Origin: Allomuricauda sp.
GTDB lineage: Bacteria > Bacteroidota > Bacteroidia > Flavobacteriales > Flavobacteriaceae
Assembly: GCF_028280385.1 (NCBI RefSeq)
Contig: NZ_JANQLX010000015.1
Location: 620,001 to 684,000, forward strand
Direction of reading: 5' to 3'
Length of the DNA: 64,000 bases
Notes under the pieces: generated by a model
Told to the model about the DNA's origin: nothing
What the model saw: only the letters and a program-made list of their open reading frames with translations
The model's database searches: none
In this document: positions 15,400-24,191 of the stretch, in pieces
Layout: each line of letters starts with the position of its first letter
Position numbering within the stretch: the stretch's first letter is position 1
Translations under genes and position numbers: made by a program

Positions 15400-16830
15400 A
15401 TGAAATTCTCCAATGATTTTACAATTGTGCAGGAGGCCTTAGGCGCTTATTGGGAAGAGTGTCAAGGCGGGGATGTCCGGGTCATCAACCAAACCGATAT
15501 ATCCCATATCATGGAAGTTTTGGAACTTGGGAAATGGTGCGAGCATGGAGGATTGCAGGGTCAAAATTTGAAAGCGTTTTTAGGACAGTTTTTAGGATAC
15601 CATACCCGCTTGCACCATTCCGGATACTTAGGTCATCAGTGTGCCGCTCCCAATCCTATGGCTGCCTTGGGTAGCGTGGTCAACAGTTTCACGAACAATG
15701 TTCCTTCCATTTACGAAATGGGCCCTGCATCGGTGGCAATAGAATTATTTCTAATAAACTGGATGCTGGATAAAGTAGGTTGGGAGCCCATACCTGTTGG
15801 GTCCGATGATAGGTTTGCAAAATTGTCCCACGGTTCGGGAGTGTTGGTGAATGGGGGCTCCATTGCCAATCTTACCGCTCTAATTACCGCCAGAACAAGG
15901 ATGCATCCAGATGTTTGGCAGCAGGGGAACTCAGAGGGACTTGCCATTTTGTTGCCTTCGGAAAGCCATTATTCCTTGACTAAGTCTGCCGGAATTTTGG
16001 GGATTGGGAAAAAAGCAGTGCATCTTTTGGAAGTGGATGGCCAAGGGGCTATTGTTCCTGATAAATTGCCCCAACTTTATCAAAAGGTCCAAGCAGCGGG
16101 ACAACAACCCTTCGTCATCGTGGCTAATGCCTGTAATACGGCGGTAGGAATATATGACCCCTTGGATGAGATTGCGGACTTTTGTCAAGAACATGAACTT
16201 TGGTTTCACGTGGACGGAGCCCACGGGGCCAGCGCTCTTTTGTCCGAAAAACACCGACATAAGCTAAAAGGTGCGGTACGAGCCGATTCCTTGGTTTGGG
16301 ATGCCCATAAATTGCTGCAGGTTCCTTCCCTTTGCGCTGCGTTATTGGTAAAAAACCAAACCTACTTGGAGCGGGCCATGCCAGTAGAGGACAATGCCAG
16401 CTATCTGTTTCATGACAAGAAACAACCCGGTATGGACACCTTGCATAGGACTATTGAGACCACGAAACCTGGATTGGGAGAACGGTTGTTTTTTGTGCTG
16501 GGTGCAATGGGCGAACAAAGCATGGCGAATTTTATAGACAGACAGTATCAACTTGCCATGGAAGCTTACCGCTATCTCAACAATCTTGATGATTTTGTGT
16601 GTCCAGTAGAACCGCAGAGCAACATTCTTTGTTTTAGATACACTGGCAGCCCGGTTGCCCCACTAGTGCTTCGTGAAAAAATCTTGGCATCGGGGGAGTT
16701 TTACCTTACCACCACCCTGTTCAAAGGGGTTCGGTATCTTAGGTTGGTTTTCATGAGTCCCAATACCAAACTCGAACACATCAAAAGATTGGTCGATTCC
16801 GTTCGGAGTTTGGCCAAAATCACTTCATAA
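15400..16830 (+). CDS. Group II PLP-dependent decarboxylase
   Basis: This 476-residue protein has the fold-type I group II decarboxylase layout. An N-terminal substrate section includes HHSGYLGHQCAAPNPMAALG, then GSGVLVNGGSIANLTALITA as the cofactor phosphate region, HVDGAHGASALLSE with the PLP-binding Asp and stacking His area, and DSLVWDAHKLLQVPS with the Schiff-base lysine at about K304. Relatives act on aspartate, glutamate, 2,4-diaminobutyrate or aromatic amino acids; I cannot choose between them. Its start codon lies directly after a perfect operator palindrome, so expression should depend on the ArsR-type regulator. It overlaps the convergent VCBS gene by 11 bases at the 3' end. Confidence 0.8.
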   Translation: MKFSNDFTIVQEALGAYWEECQGGDVRVINQTDISHIMEVLELGKWCEHGGLQGQNLKAFLGQFLGYHTRLHHSGYLGHQCAAPNPMAALGSVVNSFTNNVPSIYEMGPASVAIELFLINWMLDKVGWEPIPVGSDDRFAKLSHGSGVLVNGGSIANLTALITARTRMHPDVWQQGNSEGLAILLPSESHYSLTKSAGILGIGKKAVHLLEVDGQGAIVPDKLPQLYQKVQAAGQQPFVIVANACNTAVGIYDPLDEIADFCQEHELWFHVDGAHGASALLSEKHRHKLKGAVRADSLVWDAHKLLQVPSLCAALLVKNQTYLERAMPVEDNASYLFHDKKQPGMDTLHRTIETTKPGLGERLFFVLGAMGEQSMANFIDRQYQLAMEAYRYLNNLDDFVCPVEPQSNILCFRYTGSPVAPLVLREKILASGEFYLTTTLFKGVRYLRLVFMSPNTKLEHIKRLVDSVRSLAKITS

Positions 16831-18337
16831 CCTGCAAATTGGCTTTTTCTGTGACGGTAAAGTGCCCGTTAATTTGAGGCTTTTCGTGCACATCTACGTG
16901 CCCGGAAGGCCATTCCAGTTTAAGCGAATCTATCTGGGCGGTCTGCCCAAGACCAAAATGGAGTTCATAGTCATTTTGACTGGCGTAACCTGTTACCGGG
17001 AACATCCAGCGGTATTGGACTTTGCCATTGGAAAACAAGGAAACTTTCGTCCCAATTCCAAATGTATTGCTTAAAGTACCCCTCAAACGTAGGCTTACCC
17101 AATTATTTCCCTGGGTAACATTTCTGTAAAAGCGGTTTACCTGATCGCCACTGCCCCAATTGGCAACGAAAATATCCAAGTCGCCATCCCGATCAAAGTC
17201 GGCGTGGGCGGCTCCGGCTGAGGTGTCTGCATGCTTGAGCAAATGCCCGCTAAAATCCTGCTTAAAGGACCCATCACCATTGTTCCGGTAGAAAAAATTA
17301 AACATTTCTGGACGATAGGTGCCGTTGGCCACATACAAGTCCAGATCACCATCATTGTCATAGTCGCCCCATGTATGCCCCTTGGAGGCTCCACCCATTT
17401 GCTGGGAAACCGGACCTTCCATGACCGGGCTAAGGTCTCCGGAGCCATTATTGTTATAGAGGAAGTTCTTTTTGTCGAAATTGGCTAAAAAGAGATCAAG
17501 GTCCCCATCATCGTCATAGTCGGCCCAAGAAACTCCATAGGAATATCCAATATCTTGTACCGCATGACCTTTTTCCACCTTTTGGAATTCCCAATTTCCC
17601 TGGTTGATATAGTAGTCGTTGGTAGTTTGGGCGTTGGCCACGTAGAATTCGGGCAAACCATTCCCGGTGGCATCCCCACAGGAGCAGGCACGAGCACGAC
17701 CGGTTCCTTGACTTAGCATATGGTTTTCCAAAAATTGAAATTCCCCATTTCCCAGATTTTGGTAGACCCTGTTTGGGCCCTTACCGGAGGCCACGATAAA
17801 GACATCCAAATCGCCATCTCCCTCAATATCCGCCCAGCAAGCCATGGAGGCTCGGATGCCCGCTTCGGTAAGTGGATGATTATTGATTTGGGTGAAACCC
17901 AAATTGTTGATGTTGTTGAATAGAAAATTTGGTTCATCATCCCTGCCCACTACATATAGATCTAAATCCCCATCATTGTCGTAGTCCACCCAATTTGCTC
18001 CTTGAGCGCTGCCTCCATGTCTCACCAATTCTGAAAATACCCTAACGTCATAACCTCCTTCGGTCATTTTTTTAAAGGTGCCATTGCCATTGTTTCGATA
18101 GAGTGCGTTCCATTGGCCGTTGGAGTTGGCTACGTAGAGGTCAGGATCTCCGTCGCCATCATAGTCACCCCAGGCCACGCCCCGCGAAAGCCCACCATCC
18201 GTGGCAATTCTACCTTCGGTAACCTCTTCAAATAATGAAACATTGTCAACGGGTGCAGCGCTTTGGGACTTTTCGATGCAGTTTATCCAAAGAATGGACA
18301 GACTGGCTGCTAGCAGCGGTTTTAGGTTGGATGACAT
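16820..18337 (-). CDS. VCBS/FG-GAP repeat lipoprotein with ASPIC/UnbV domain (CRTAC1-like)
   Basis: This 505-residue protein has a probable lipoprotein signal (SLSILWINC). Residues 45-390 carry about seven FG-GAP/VCBS repeats with the calcium-loop motif D-x-D-x-D-G-D-x-D, for example WGDYDGDGDPDLYVAN and WVDYDNDGDLDLYVV. The C-terminal 100 residues form an ASPIC/UnbV domain (GIGTKVSLFSNGKVQYRWMF, LHFGLGQT, LKLEWPSGHVD). Such proteins are extracellular beta-propellers thought to bind ligands or other proteins. An operator of the same type as at 15373 lies just upstream of the start. Confidence 0.85.
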   Translation of the reverse strand: MSSNLKPLLAASLSILWINCIEKSQSAAPVDNVSLFEEVTEGRIATDGGLSRGVAWGDYDGDGDPDLYVANSNGQWNALYRNNGNGTFKKMTEGGYDVRVFSELVRHGGSAQGANWVDYDNDGDLDLYVVGRDDEPNFLFNNINNLGFTQINNHPLTEAGIRASMACWADIEGDGDLDVFIVASGKGPNRVYQNLGNGEFQFLENHMLSQGTGRARACSCGDATGNGLPEFYVANAQTTNDYYINQGNWEFQKVEKGHAVQDIGYSYGVSWADYDDDGDLDLFLANFDKKNFLYNNNGSGDLSPVMEGPVSQQMGGASKGHTWGDYDNDGDLDLYVANGTYRPEMFNFFYRNNGDGSFKQDFSGHLLKHADTSAGAAHADFDRDGDLDIFVANWGSGDQVNRFYRNVTQGNNWVSLRLRGTLSNTFGIGTKVSLFSNGKVQYRWMFPVTGYASQNDYELHFGLGQTAQIDSLKLEWPSGHVDVHEKPQINGHFTVTEKANLQVMK

Positions 18338-18344
18338 TTTTAAA

Positions 18345-18365
18345 TCGTTTATTGCTTATAAACGA
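18345..18365. promoter_or_regulatory. ArsR-regulon operator, site 2 (divergent)
   Basis: TCGTTTAT-N5-ATAAACGA has perfect 8-base arms. It lies 7 bases upstream of the minus-strand VCBS gene and 71 bases upstream of the plus-strand SMP-30-like gene, so it could control both divergent units. Confidence 0.65.
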
Positions 18366-18436
18366 AAATAATGTTAATTGCCATATGAAGTTGAGAAGGT
18401 TATGTTAATTTTAAAAGGGAAATCAAAAAGTTATTA

Positions 18437-19309
18437 ATGACATTGATAAGGAATATTTTAATTGGAGGGGCCCTTTGCACAGTCCTTGGCGGATATGCGC
18501 AGGAAGGAACCCTGGACCCGACTGGGGACCAGATACAAAAATGGGGTGAGGGACTTGGACTTACTAAGCCAGAAAGTGTTGTATTTGACGAAAAGCATAA
18601 CTGTTTATATGTATCCAATGGAGAAAAATTTGCAGTGGGGACAACAGGGTTTATATCCAAATTTAGTGGGGATGGAACGTTGGAGCAGCTAAAATGGGCA
18701 GAAGGATTAAGTCGTCCAACAGGAATGGCACTGCTCAACGGCCAGCTTTGGGTTGCCGATGTGGACCAACTCAAAGTTATCGATTTGTCAAGTGGAAAAG
18801 TGGTCAAGCGTTTTGTGGAGCCCATCAAAAACTCGGGTTTGAACGATGTTACCATCAATGCGTCTGGGGAGGTATTTGTGACGGCCTCGTTTATTCATGC
18901 CATATTAAAAGTGGAAGCTGACACCTTGGTACCCTGGATGCAGGATCAGAAACTACTGGAATGGGCCAACGGAATCTTTGCCGTGGACGAAGAGGTTTTG
19001 GTGGGGGGGACCCATCTGGTTGCCATCCAAAGCGACACTAAGAAAACCAGAACATTAAAAACCGAACCTTTAATCCAGGATATAGATGGTATTTGGGCAG
19101 ATGGCAACGGGGGATATGTATTGAGCACCGTTGCCGGGGGTTCACTTTGGCATTTGGATGAACATGGCAAAGCGACTTCAATAGATCAGGGCGGAGACTA
19201 CTTTGGTGACCTACATTTTGTTCCAGAAACCAGTGTGCTATATATTCCCAGGGGCAACCATGAAGCAAAAAGATATTACATATCCCGTTATAAACTAGAG
19301 CTGCCCTGA
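18437..19309 (+). CDS. SMP-30/NHL-type beta-propeller, secreted
   Basis: This 290-residue protein has a signal peptide (RNILIGGALCTVLGGYAQ). Its repeats resemble six-bladed propellers of the SMP-30/gluconolactonase group: KPESVVFDEKHNCLYVSNG, RPTGMALLNGQLWVADVDQL, LNDVTINASGEVFVTASF, DIDGIWADGNGGYVLSTVAG, GDLHFVPETSVLYIPRGN. SMP-30-like enzymes hydrolyse lactones and need a bound divalent metal; the metal residues cannot be confirmed here, so it may be a non-enzymatic propeller. It converges on the PAP2 gene with 4 bases between the stops. Confidence 0.7.
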   Translation: MTLIRNILIGGALCTVLGGYAQEGTLDPTGDQIQKWGEGLGLTKPESVVFDEKHNCLYVSNGEKFAVGTTGFISKFSGDGTLEQLKWAEGLSRPTGMALLNGQLWVADVDQLKVIDLSSGKVVKRFVEPIKNSGLNDVTINASGEVFVTASFIHAILKVEADTLVPWMQDQKLLEWANGIFAVDEEVLVGGTHLVAIQSDTKKTRTLKTEPLIQDIDGIWADGNGGYVLSTVAGGSLWHLDEHGKATSIDQGGDYFGDLHFVPETSVLYIPRGNHEAKRYYISRYKLELP

Positions 19310-19313
19310 CCCT

Positions 19314-20189
19314 TTATTTCCATTCTGCTTTGGCCTTTTCAAGATCTTGCCTGAACTTGGGATTCTCCCACATGGATACAAGCATCTTATGCGCCAATAC
19401 CCGCGCTGCCTCCTCATCACTTGGATAGTGAATACCCATGATTTCCCGGGATTCCCCTACTTCGTAGGCCAAATTCAGGAAGGCTTCCCTTTTGGCTGGG
19501 ACCAATTCGCTCCAGGCAAAGGCTTGGATGTAGGCCCAAAGGGTATGTCCGCTGGCAAAAGAAGGAGACGAAATACGGGCCAAAGGCTGGAGGTAGGGTT
19601 CCAAATGATAGGGTCGGGCGCGCAGTAGGTGGTACTTTACAGTAAATTCCATAATACGCATATCTCTGGTAATGCCTTGCATAAGTTTGGCTGTTTGGGG
19701 ATAGTTTTCAGGTGTGCAGCGGTCTCCCAATACAGTGCGCCCTTCATAGAACAAATGCTGCATGTTTTCCTCATAACGGTTATGGTTCTGCAACTGGGCG
19801 GCATGGGGCCAGTACCCAATAGGGGCCAAAACGTTTGAAGATCGATGTACTTGGGCAGGAGTTCGTTTTTTTTGCCATTCCAACAGGAAATCGAGTTCCG
19901 CACGGGTTTGATCTGAACTGTTGGCTGGGAATTGGACGCTATTTTTAAGCTTTTCAACCTGACTGGGGGTAAGGTAGACCGGTGTAACCATGGTATAGAT
20001 CAAAGTTCCACTGCTATAGTCGGAAGGCGGGAAACTGATTTTGTCCAGGTCGGCGCGCTCTGGTTTGGGTGCTGCACTTAGCTGCTGCAGGGTTTTGTAA
20101 TGCGCTTTTACTGGCTCTAGGGGAGCTATTTGCGCCTGGATCTGGTTCAGTCCCAGGAGGGTCAAAAGGAGTATAGTTCTTTGGATCAT
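19314..20189 (-). CDS. PAP2-family class A acid phosphatase
   Basis: This 291-residue secreted protein has signal peptide RTILLLTLLGLNQIQAQ. It carries the three PAP2 motifs of class A bacterial phosphatases: KYHLLRARP (K-x6-RP), PSFASGHT (PSGH-type, catalytic His), and SREIMGIHYPSD (SR-x5-H-x3-D). It should dephosphorylate phosphomonoesters in the periplasm. An imperfect copy of the regulon operator lies 22 bases upstream of its start. Confidence 0.9.
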   Translation of the reverse strand: MIQRTILLLTLLGLNQIQAQIAPLEPVKAHYKTLQQLSAAPKPERADLDKISFPPSDYSSGTLIYTMVTPVYLTPSQVEKLKNSVQFPANSSDQTRAELDFLLEWQKKRTPAQVHRSSNVLAPIGYWPHAAQLQNHNRYEENMQHLFYEGRTVLGDRCTPENYPQTAKLMQGITRDMRIMEFTVKYHLLRARPYHLEPYLQPLARISSPSFASGHTLWAYIQAFAWSELVPAKREAFLNLAYEVGESREIMGIHYPSDEEAARVLAHKMLVSMWENPKFRQDLEKAKAEWK

Positions 20190-20210
20190 AAAAAGGGTTT
20201 TTAGTATATA

Positions 20211-20231
20211 TCGTTAATAAGCGATAAACGA
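20211..20231. promoter_or_regulatory. ArsR-regulon operator, site 3
   Basis: TCGTTAAT-N5-ATAAACGA differs from the perfect palindrome by one base. It is upstream of the PAP2 phosphatase gene on the minus strand. Spacer length and arm sequence match sites 1 and 2. Confidence 0.6.
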
Positions 20232-20289
20232 ATTTATATAAAAATGGATGACACAAAGATGGATTTAACATCAAATTAATAGTCGGGCA

Positions 20290-20619
20290 TTATAGATTTA
20301 GGAAATCCCTGAACTCCTCCAGCAGATCTTTGTTCAAGTAATAAAAGGTGAACTTGTCTTTACTCTCGGTGATAAAAAGGCCAGATTCCTTTAAGATTTT
20401 CACATGTTGGGAAATGGTGCTTTGGGAGTAATCGAACATTTGGACCAAATCCTTGTTACAGGTAACATTATCCACACCTTTCCCATAGTTTTTGGTACTG
20501 AGGTAGCGTACAAGCGCAACCCGCAGAGGATGTGCCAAGGCGTTGGCCACGACTGCCGTTTTGCGGTCTGTGTCATTGATATATTTACTGGTAATCTCGG
20601 CCCTGATCCTCATAAACAT
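20290..20619 (-). CDS. ArsR-family winged-helix regulator
   Basis: This 109-residue protein has the ArsR winged helix: ANALAHPLRVALVRYLSTKN as the first helices, CNKDLVQMFDYSQSTISQHV as the recognition helix, and KILKESGLFITESKDKFTFY for the wing. There is only one cysteine and no CVC metal motif, so it probably senses something other than a thiophilic metal. Starts at 20619 and 20613 are both possible. A single half-site TCGTTTAC overlaps its start region (20619-20626). It is the best candidate to bind the three palindromes in the preceding 5 kb. Confidence 0.85.
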   Translation of the reverse strand: MFMRIRAEITSKYINDTDRKTAVVANALAHPLRVALVRYLSTKNYGKGVDNVTCNKDLVQMFDYSQSTISQHVKILKESGLFITESKDKFTFYYLNKDLLEEFRDFLNL

Positions 20620-20853
20620 CGTTTACTGCAAATATACAATTTTAACAGTTGGTCCCTTGGCCAATGAGTCCAACAAAATGGTCTTACCATGCCAAAGTTC
20701 CCCCTTGAAAAAGTACTACTTGGGCATTCATAAATTGGGACTGCCTGGCCTGTGCCCTGTTTCGTTTACGTATTAAGGAAAGTCATTTAAGGGCTGAAAT
20801 CACTAGTTAGTCGATTTTAACTCCTTCAACATCGAATTTACCTACAATAGTTG

Positions 20854-20883
20854 TTGAATAAAATCATGGCTTCTTTATATTTG
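20854..20883 (+). promoter_or_regulatory. Bacteroidota-type promoter, apparently leaderless
   Basis: TATATTTG (20876-20883) matches TAnnTTTG exactly. A TTG lies 19 bases upstream (20854-20856), the expected place of the -33 element. The element ends four bases before ATG 20888, so transcription would begin at or next to the start codon. Confidence 0.5.
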
Positions 20884-20887
20884 AGAG

Positions 20888-23800
20888 ATGAAGTACAACC
20901 TCCTGATCGTAACCGTCCTCCTGATCGGTTTCCATAGTTCCGCCCAAGAAAAAATTCCATTTATTGACTACGACTCGGTTTATGAAAAAGTAAACGAGAA
21001 CTCAGAAAAAGGTGACTATGACAAGGCTTATGAGCTTCTTGGACAAATCAGCAAGAACGATTCTACTTATTGTTCCGTCTTGGTTTCCAAATCGTACTAC
21101 TTAATGGCCCAGGAAAAGTATGAGGAAGCCATCGTTCAGACGGATGAAGGTCTTAACTCCACCAATTGTGCAGATCTTCACAGTTCCTTTTACATCAATA
21201 AAGCAATAGCCTATTTAAAACAGGACAAGGACCAAGAGGCCATTAATACTTGCGATGAAGGCTTGAAGCGTTTCCCACAAAACGTATCCCTGACATATAA
21301 CAGGGGCGTGGCCCTTGAAGGGGTGGGTAGGATCGAGGATGCCATTGCCGCTTATCAAAAGACCATTTTACTAGATCCATTCTTTACAAAATCCTATCTG
21401 CAATTGGGGAACATTTGCTATAAACAGGAACTTATGAGTCAGGCGCTGATGTGCTATAACATGTTTTTGGCATTGGAACCGGACGGAAGCAATGCGTTCA
21501 ATATTCTAAAATCCTTGAACAATACGGTCCAAAGCAAAAATGAAAATACACGAAACCCCGATCTAGAGGTCTCGGTTGATGACGACACCTTTGAGGAAAT
21601 TGATTTGATCTTGAACAACAGGTTGGCCTTGAACGAAAACTATGACGCTGGCAACGAGATCAAGATTGCCTTAAACAATCAAAACCATGCCTTAATGGAG
21701 TCCTTAAAATCCTATACGGGCAATGGAGGTTTTTGGGACACCAAGTTTGTTCCGTATTACCAGTGGGTGGTCAACAGTGGAAACTTTAACGCCTTTTGTT
21801 ACACCATTGCCTATTCCATAGAAAATGAGACCTATAAGAAAATAGTGGAGAAGAAGATTGATGAAATCCAGGAATTTTATGATCTCTCCAAGGAAAAATG
21901 GGCTGAGTTGGTTAAAAATAACACCGTAGAGGTGGATGGAAAAAAAGAGAACACCACCTATTACTTTGAGGATGGCTATGTAAAGGGAATCGGTAAATCG
22001 GTTAACGATGTCCTTCAAGGACCATGGGAACTGTACAGCAGCAATGGTAGACGCACTGCCAAAGGTTCCTTCAATGCCCAAGGGAATAGGGATGGTGAAT
22101 GGCAATGGTTTAACCTTTTCGGGAAAGTGAAGGAAACTGCCCTATATGAAGATGGGAAGTTACACGGAAAAAACCTTCATTATTATGATAATGGACGGCA
22201 GAGAATTGTGGCCAACTACGAAAATGATGAATTAAGCGGTGAGTACCTCTTCTATGGGGAAAAGGGAGCCCTTAAACAAAAGAAATACTTTAAGAACGGA
22301 AAGTTGCACGGCGAGTTTCAATCGTACCACAACGTTGGTGGGACCCTTTTGGAATCCAAGGCGGAATATGTGGATGGCAAAGTGCAGAGCAACTATGTGG
22401 AGTACTTTCCCCATGGCAAAAAGGCTGCAGAGATCAATTTTAAGGATGGAAAGGCCCATGGGCAGGAGACCAAATATTATGCAAACGGGACGTTATCCTC
22501 GGACTGGAACAGCAAAGAGGGCTACGTGGATGGCTATTACAAACAATTTCACGCCAATGGAAGTCCAAAAGAAGTTGGGCAATCTTTGGAAGGCAACTAT
22601 GTAGGGAACTGGAAATCCTATTTTAGCCACGGAACCTTGGCCAGCGAATACGGATACAATGATGATGGCGAAGCCGACGGGGAATACAAATACTATGACA
22701 AAGACGGGAAACTGCACTATATCTTCGAGTATCGCAAGGGGGAACTGATTGCTTACAAATACTTTGATAAATCTGGAAATGTGCTGGATGAAAACAGAAA
22801 AAAAGGTGGGGAGTTCTATTATCGCGGATATACCCCTTATGGAAAGTTGCGCACCGAAGGTCTGTACGATGTAAAAGGTGGAAAAAAAGGCCAGTGGAAG
22901 TATTATGATAAATATGGAATGCTCACTGATTCAGGGTTTTATGAGGACGATAAAATTCAAGGTGCCTATACCACCTACTACAAGCACGGGGAAATAGAAT
23001 CGGTGTATCAATACAAGAACGACACCATCCACGGGTACTATGTGTACTACCATAAAAATGGGAAGATCCAAAGACAAGGCTGGTACAAAGACAATGAGCT
23101 CCATGGTGAATGGCGCTCATACAATTCGGATGGGAGTCTGTCCGAAATCAATTTTTACCACAAGGGATCTTTTCACGGGGAACAGTTGCTATTTTCAGGC
23201 AAGGGGAAAAAGACCAGGAACAGTATCTATGAGTACGGGGATGTAAACAAAGACATCTATTATGATCCACAGGGCAATGTTGCGTACGAGGTTGATCGTG
23301 AAAATGACCAATCGGAATACGAACTGGTCTATGAACACTACAACAAAAAGCCCAGCACTAAAATAAGCTACGTAAATGGGATAAAACACGGACCTTATCT
23401 AGCGCTTGATTATTACGGGAACAAGGTGACCACGGGCCAATATTTAAACGGGAAGCTACATGGCGAACTGGTCTGGTACCATGACAATGGCCAAGTGGCC
23501 ACAAGGGCAAATTACACGAACGGGGAACTGGATGGGGACTATTTCTATTATTATGAAAATGGGCAATTGGATGGGAAATATCATTATGTGTTGGGAGAGC
23601 TTCAAAAGGAAGCGCTCAACTACCATGATAATGGCACCATTAGTACCAAAAGTGAATATGTGGACGATGAAAGGCATGGGCGCAGGGAAACCTATGACCC
23701 TTCCGGAAAATTGCAATTGGTAAGATTTTATGCTTTTGGCCGTTTGCTGGGCTATAGTTATTTGGATCAAAATGGCAGTGAAATCCCAATGATTCCCATG

Positions 23801-24190
23801 GAAAACGAAACTGGCAAAATTGTTGCATACTATGACAATGGAAACGTTTCCACGGAAATGGAATACAAAAACGGTTTTTTGGACAAGGTCTTTAAGGAGT
23901 ACTACTATTCTGGCCAATTATTGGCGGAGACGCACTATGAAAATGAGGACTACCACGGAAAACGTTTGGAATACTATTCCAATGGGAACCTTAAAAGGGA
24001 GCGCACGTATGCGTTTGATAACTTGAACGGAGTAGCCAAGGAATACTACGAAAATGGAAATTTGAAAAAAGAGGAGACCTATTTGCACGACACCAAAGAA
24101 GGGATGACCAAACGCTATGATAGTAAAGGAAAACTGATAGCCGAGGAAATGTATTTTGATGGAAATATTGTGTCTTCCACCTTGAAATGA
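20888..24190 (+). CDS. Secreted TPR and MORN-repeat protein, about 30 MORN repeats
   Basis: This 1100-residue protein has a signal peptide ending HSSAQ. Residues 25-210 are TPR repeats (DYDKAYELLGQISKNDSTYC, YEEAIVQTDEGLNS, AIAAYQKTILLDPFF). From about residue 345 to the end run roughly thirty MORN_2/YwqK-type repeats of about 23 residues with the pattern G-x-x-x-x-Y-x-x-N-G (GEWQWFNLFGK, GYYVYYHKNGK, GDYFYYYENGQ). The repeats make a very long beta-sheet surface, probably for protein binding in the periplasm or on the cell surface. Two transglutaminase-like genes follow at 1 and 4 bases, forming one operon, so this protein may be their scaffold. Confidence 0.85.
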   Translation: MKYNLLIVTVLLIGFHSSAQEKIPFIDYDSVYEKVNENSEKGDYDKAYELLGQISKNDSTYCSVLVSKSYYLMAQEKYEEAIVQTDEGLNSTNCADLHSSFYINKAIAYLKQDKDQEAINTCDEGLKRFPQNVSLTYNRGVALEGVGRIEDAIAAYQKTILLDPFFTKSYLQLGNICYKQELMSQALMCYNMFLALEPDGSNAFNILKSLNNTVQSKNENTRNPDLEVSVDDDTFEEIDLILNNRLALNENYDAGNEIKIALNNQNHALMESLKSYTGNGGFWDTKFVPYYQWVVNSGNFNAFCYTIAYSIENETYKKIVEKKIDEIQEFYDLSKEKWAELVKNNTVEVDGKKENTTYYFEDGYVKGIGKSVNDVLQGPWELYSSNGRRTAKGSFNAQGNRDGEWQWFNLFGKVKETALYEDGKLHGKNLHYYDNGRQRIVANYENDELSGEYLFYGEKGALKQKKYFKNGKLHGEFQSYHNVGGTLLESKAEYVDGKVQSNYVEYFPHGKKAAEINFKDGKAHGQETKYYANGTLSSDWNSKEGYVDGYYKQFHANGSPKEVGQSLEGNYVGNWKSYFSHGTLASEYGYNDDGEADGEYKYYDKDGKLHYIFEYRKGELIAYKYFDKSGNVLDENRKKGGEFYYRGYTPYGKLRTEGLYDVKGGKKGQWKYYDKYGMLTDSGFYEDDKIQGAYTTYYKHGEIESVYQYKNDTIHGYYVYYHKNGKIQRQGWYKDNELHGEWRSYNSDGSLSEINFYHKGSFHGEQLLFSGKGKKTRNSIYEYGDVNKDIYYDPQGNVAYEVDRENDQSEYELVYEHYNKKPSTKISYVNGIKHGPYLALDYYGNKVTTGQYLNGKLHGELVWYHDNGQVATRANYTNGELDGDYFYYYENGQLDGKYHYVLGELQKEALNYHDNGTISTKSEYVDDERHGRRETYDPSGKLQLVRFYAFGRLLGYSYLDQNGSEIPMIPMENETGKIVAYYDNGNVSTEMEYKNGFLDKVFKEYYYSGQLLAETHYENEDYHGKRLEYYSNGNLKRERTYAFDNLNGVAKEYYENGNLKKEETYLHDTKEGMTKRYDSKGKLIAEEMYFDGNIVSSTLK

Positions 24191-24191
24191 T

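Noticed and set aside
20888..24190. Many long open frames in other frames of the MORN gene
   Set aside because: They arise from the repetitive Gly/Tyr/Asn codons of the repeats and show no independent start, domain or context.
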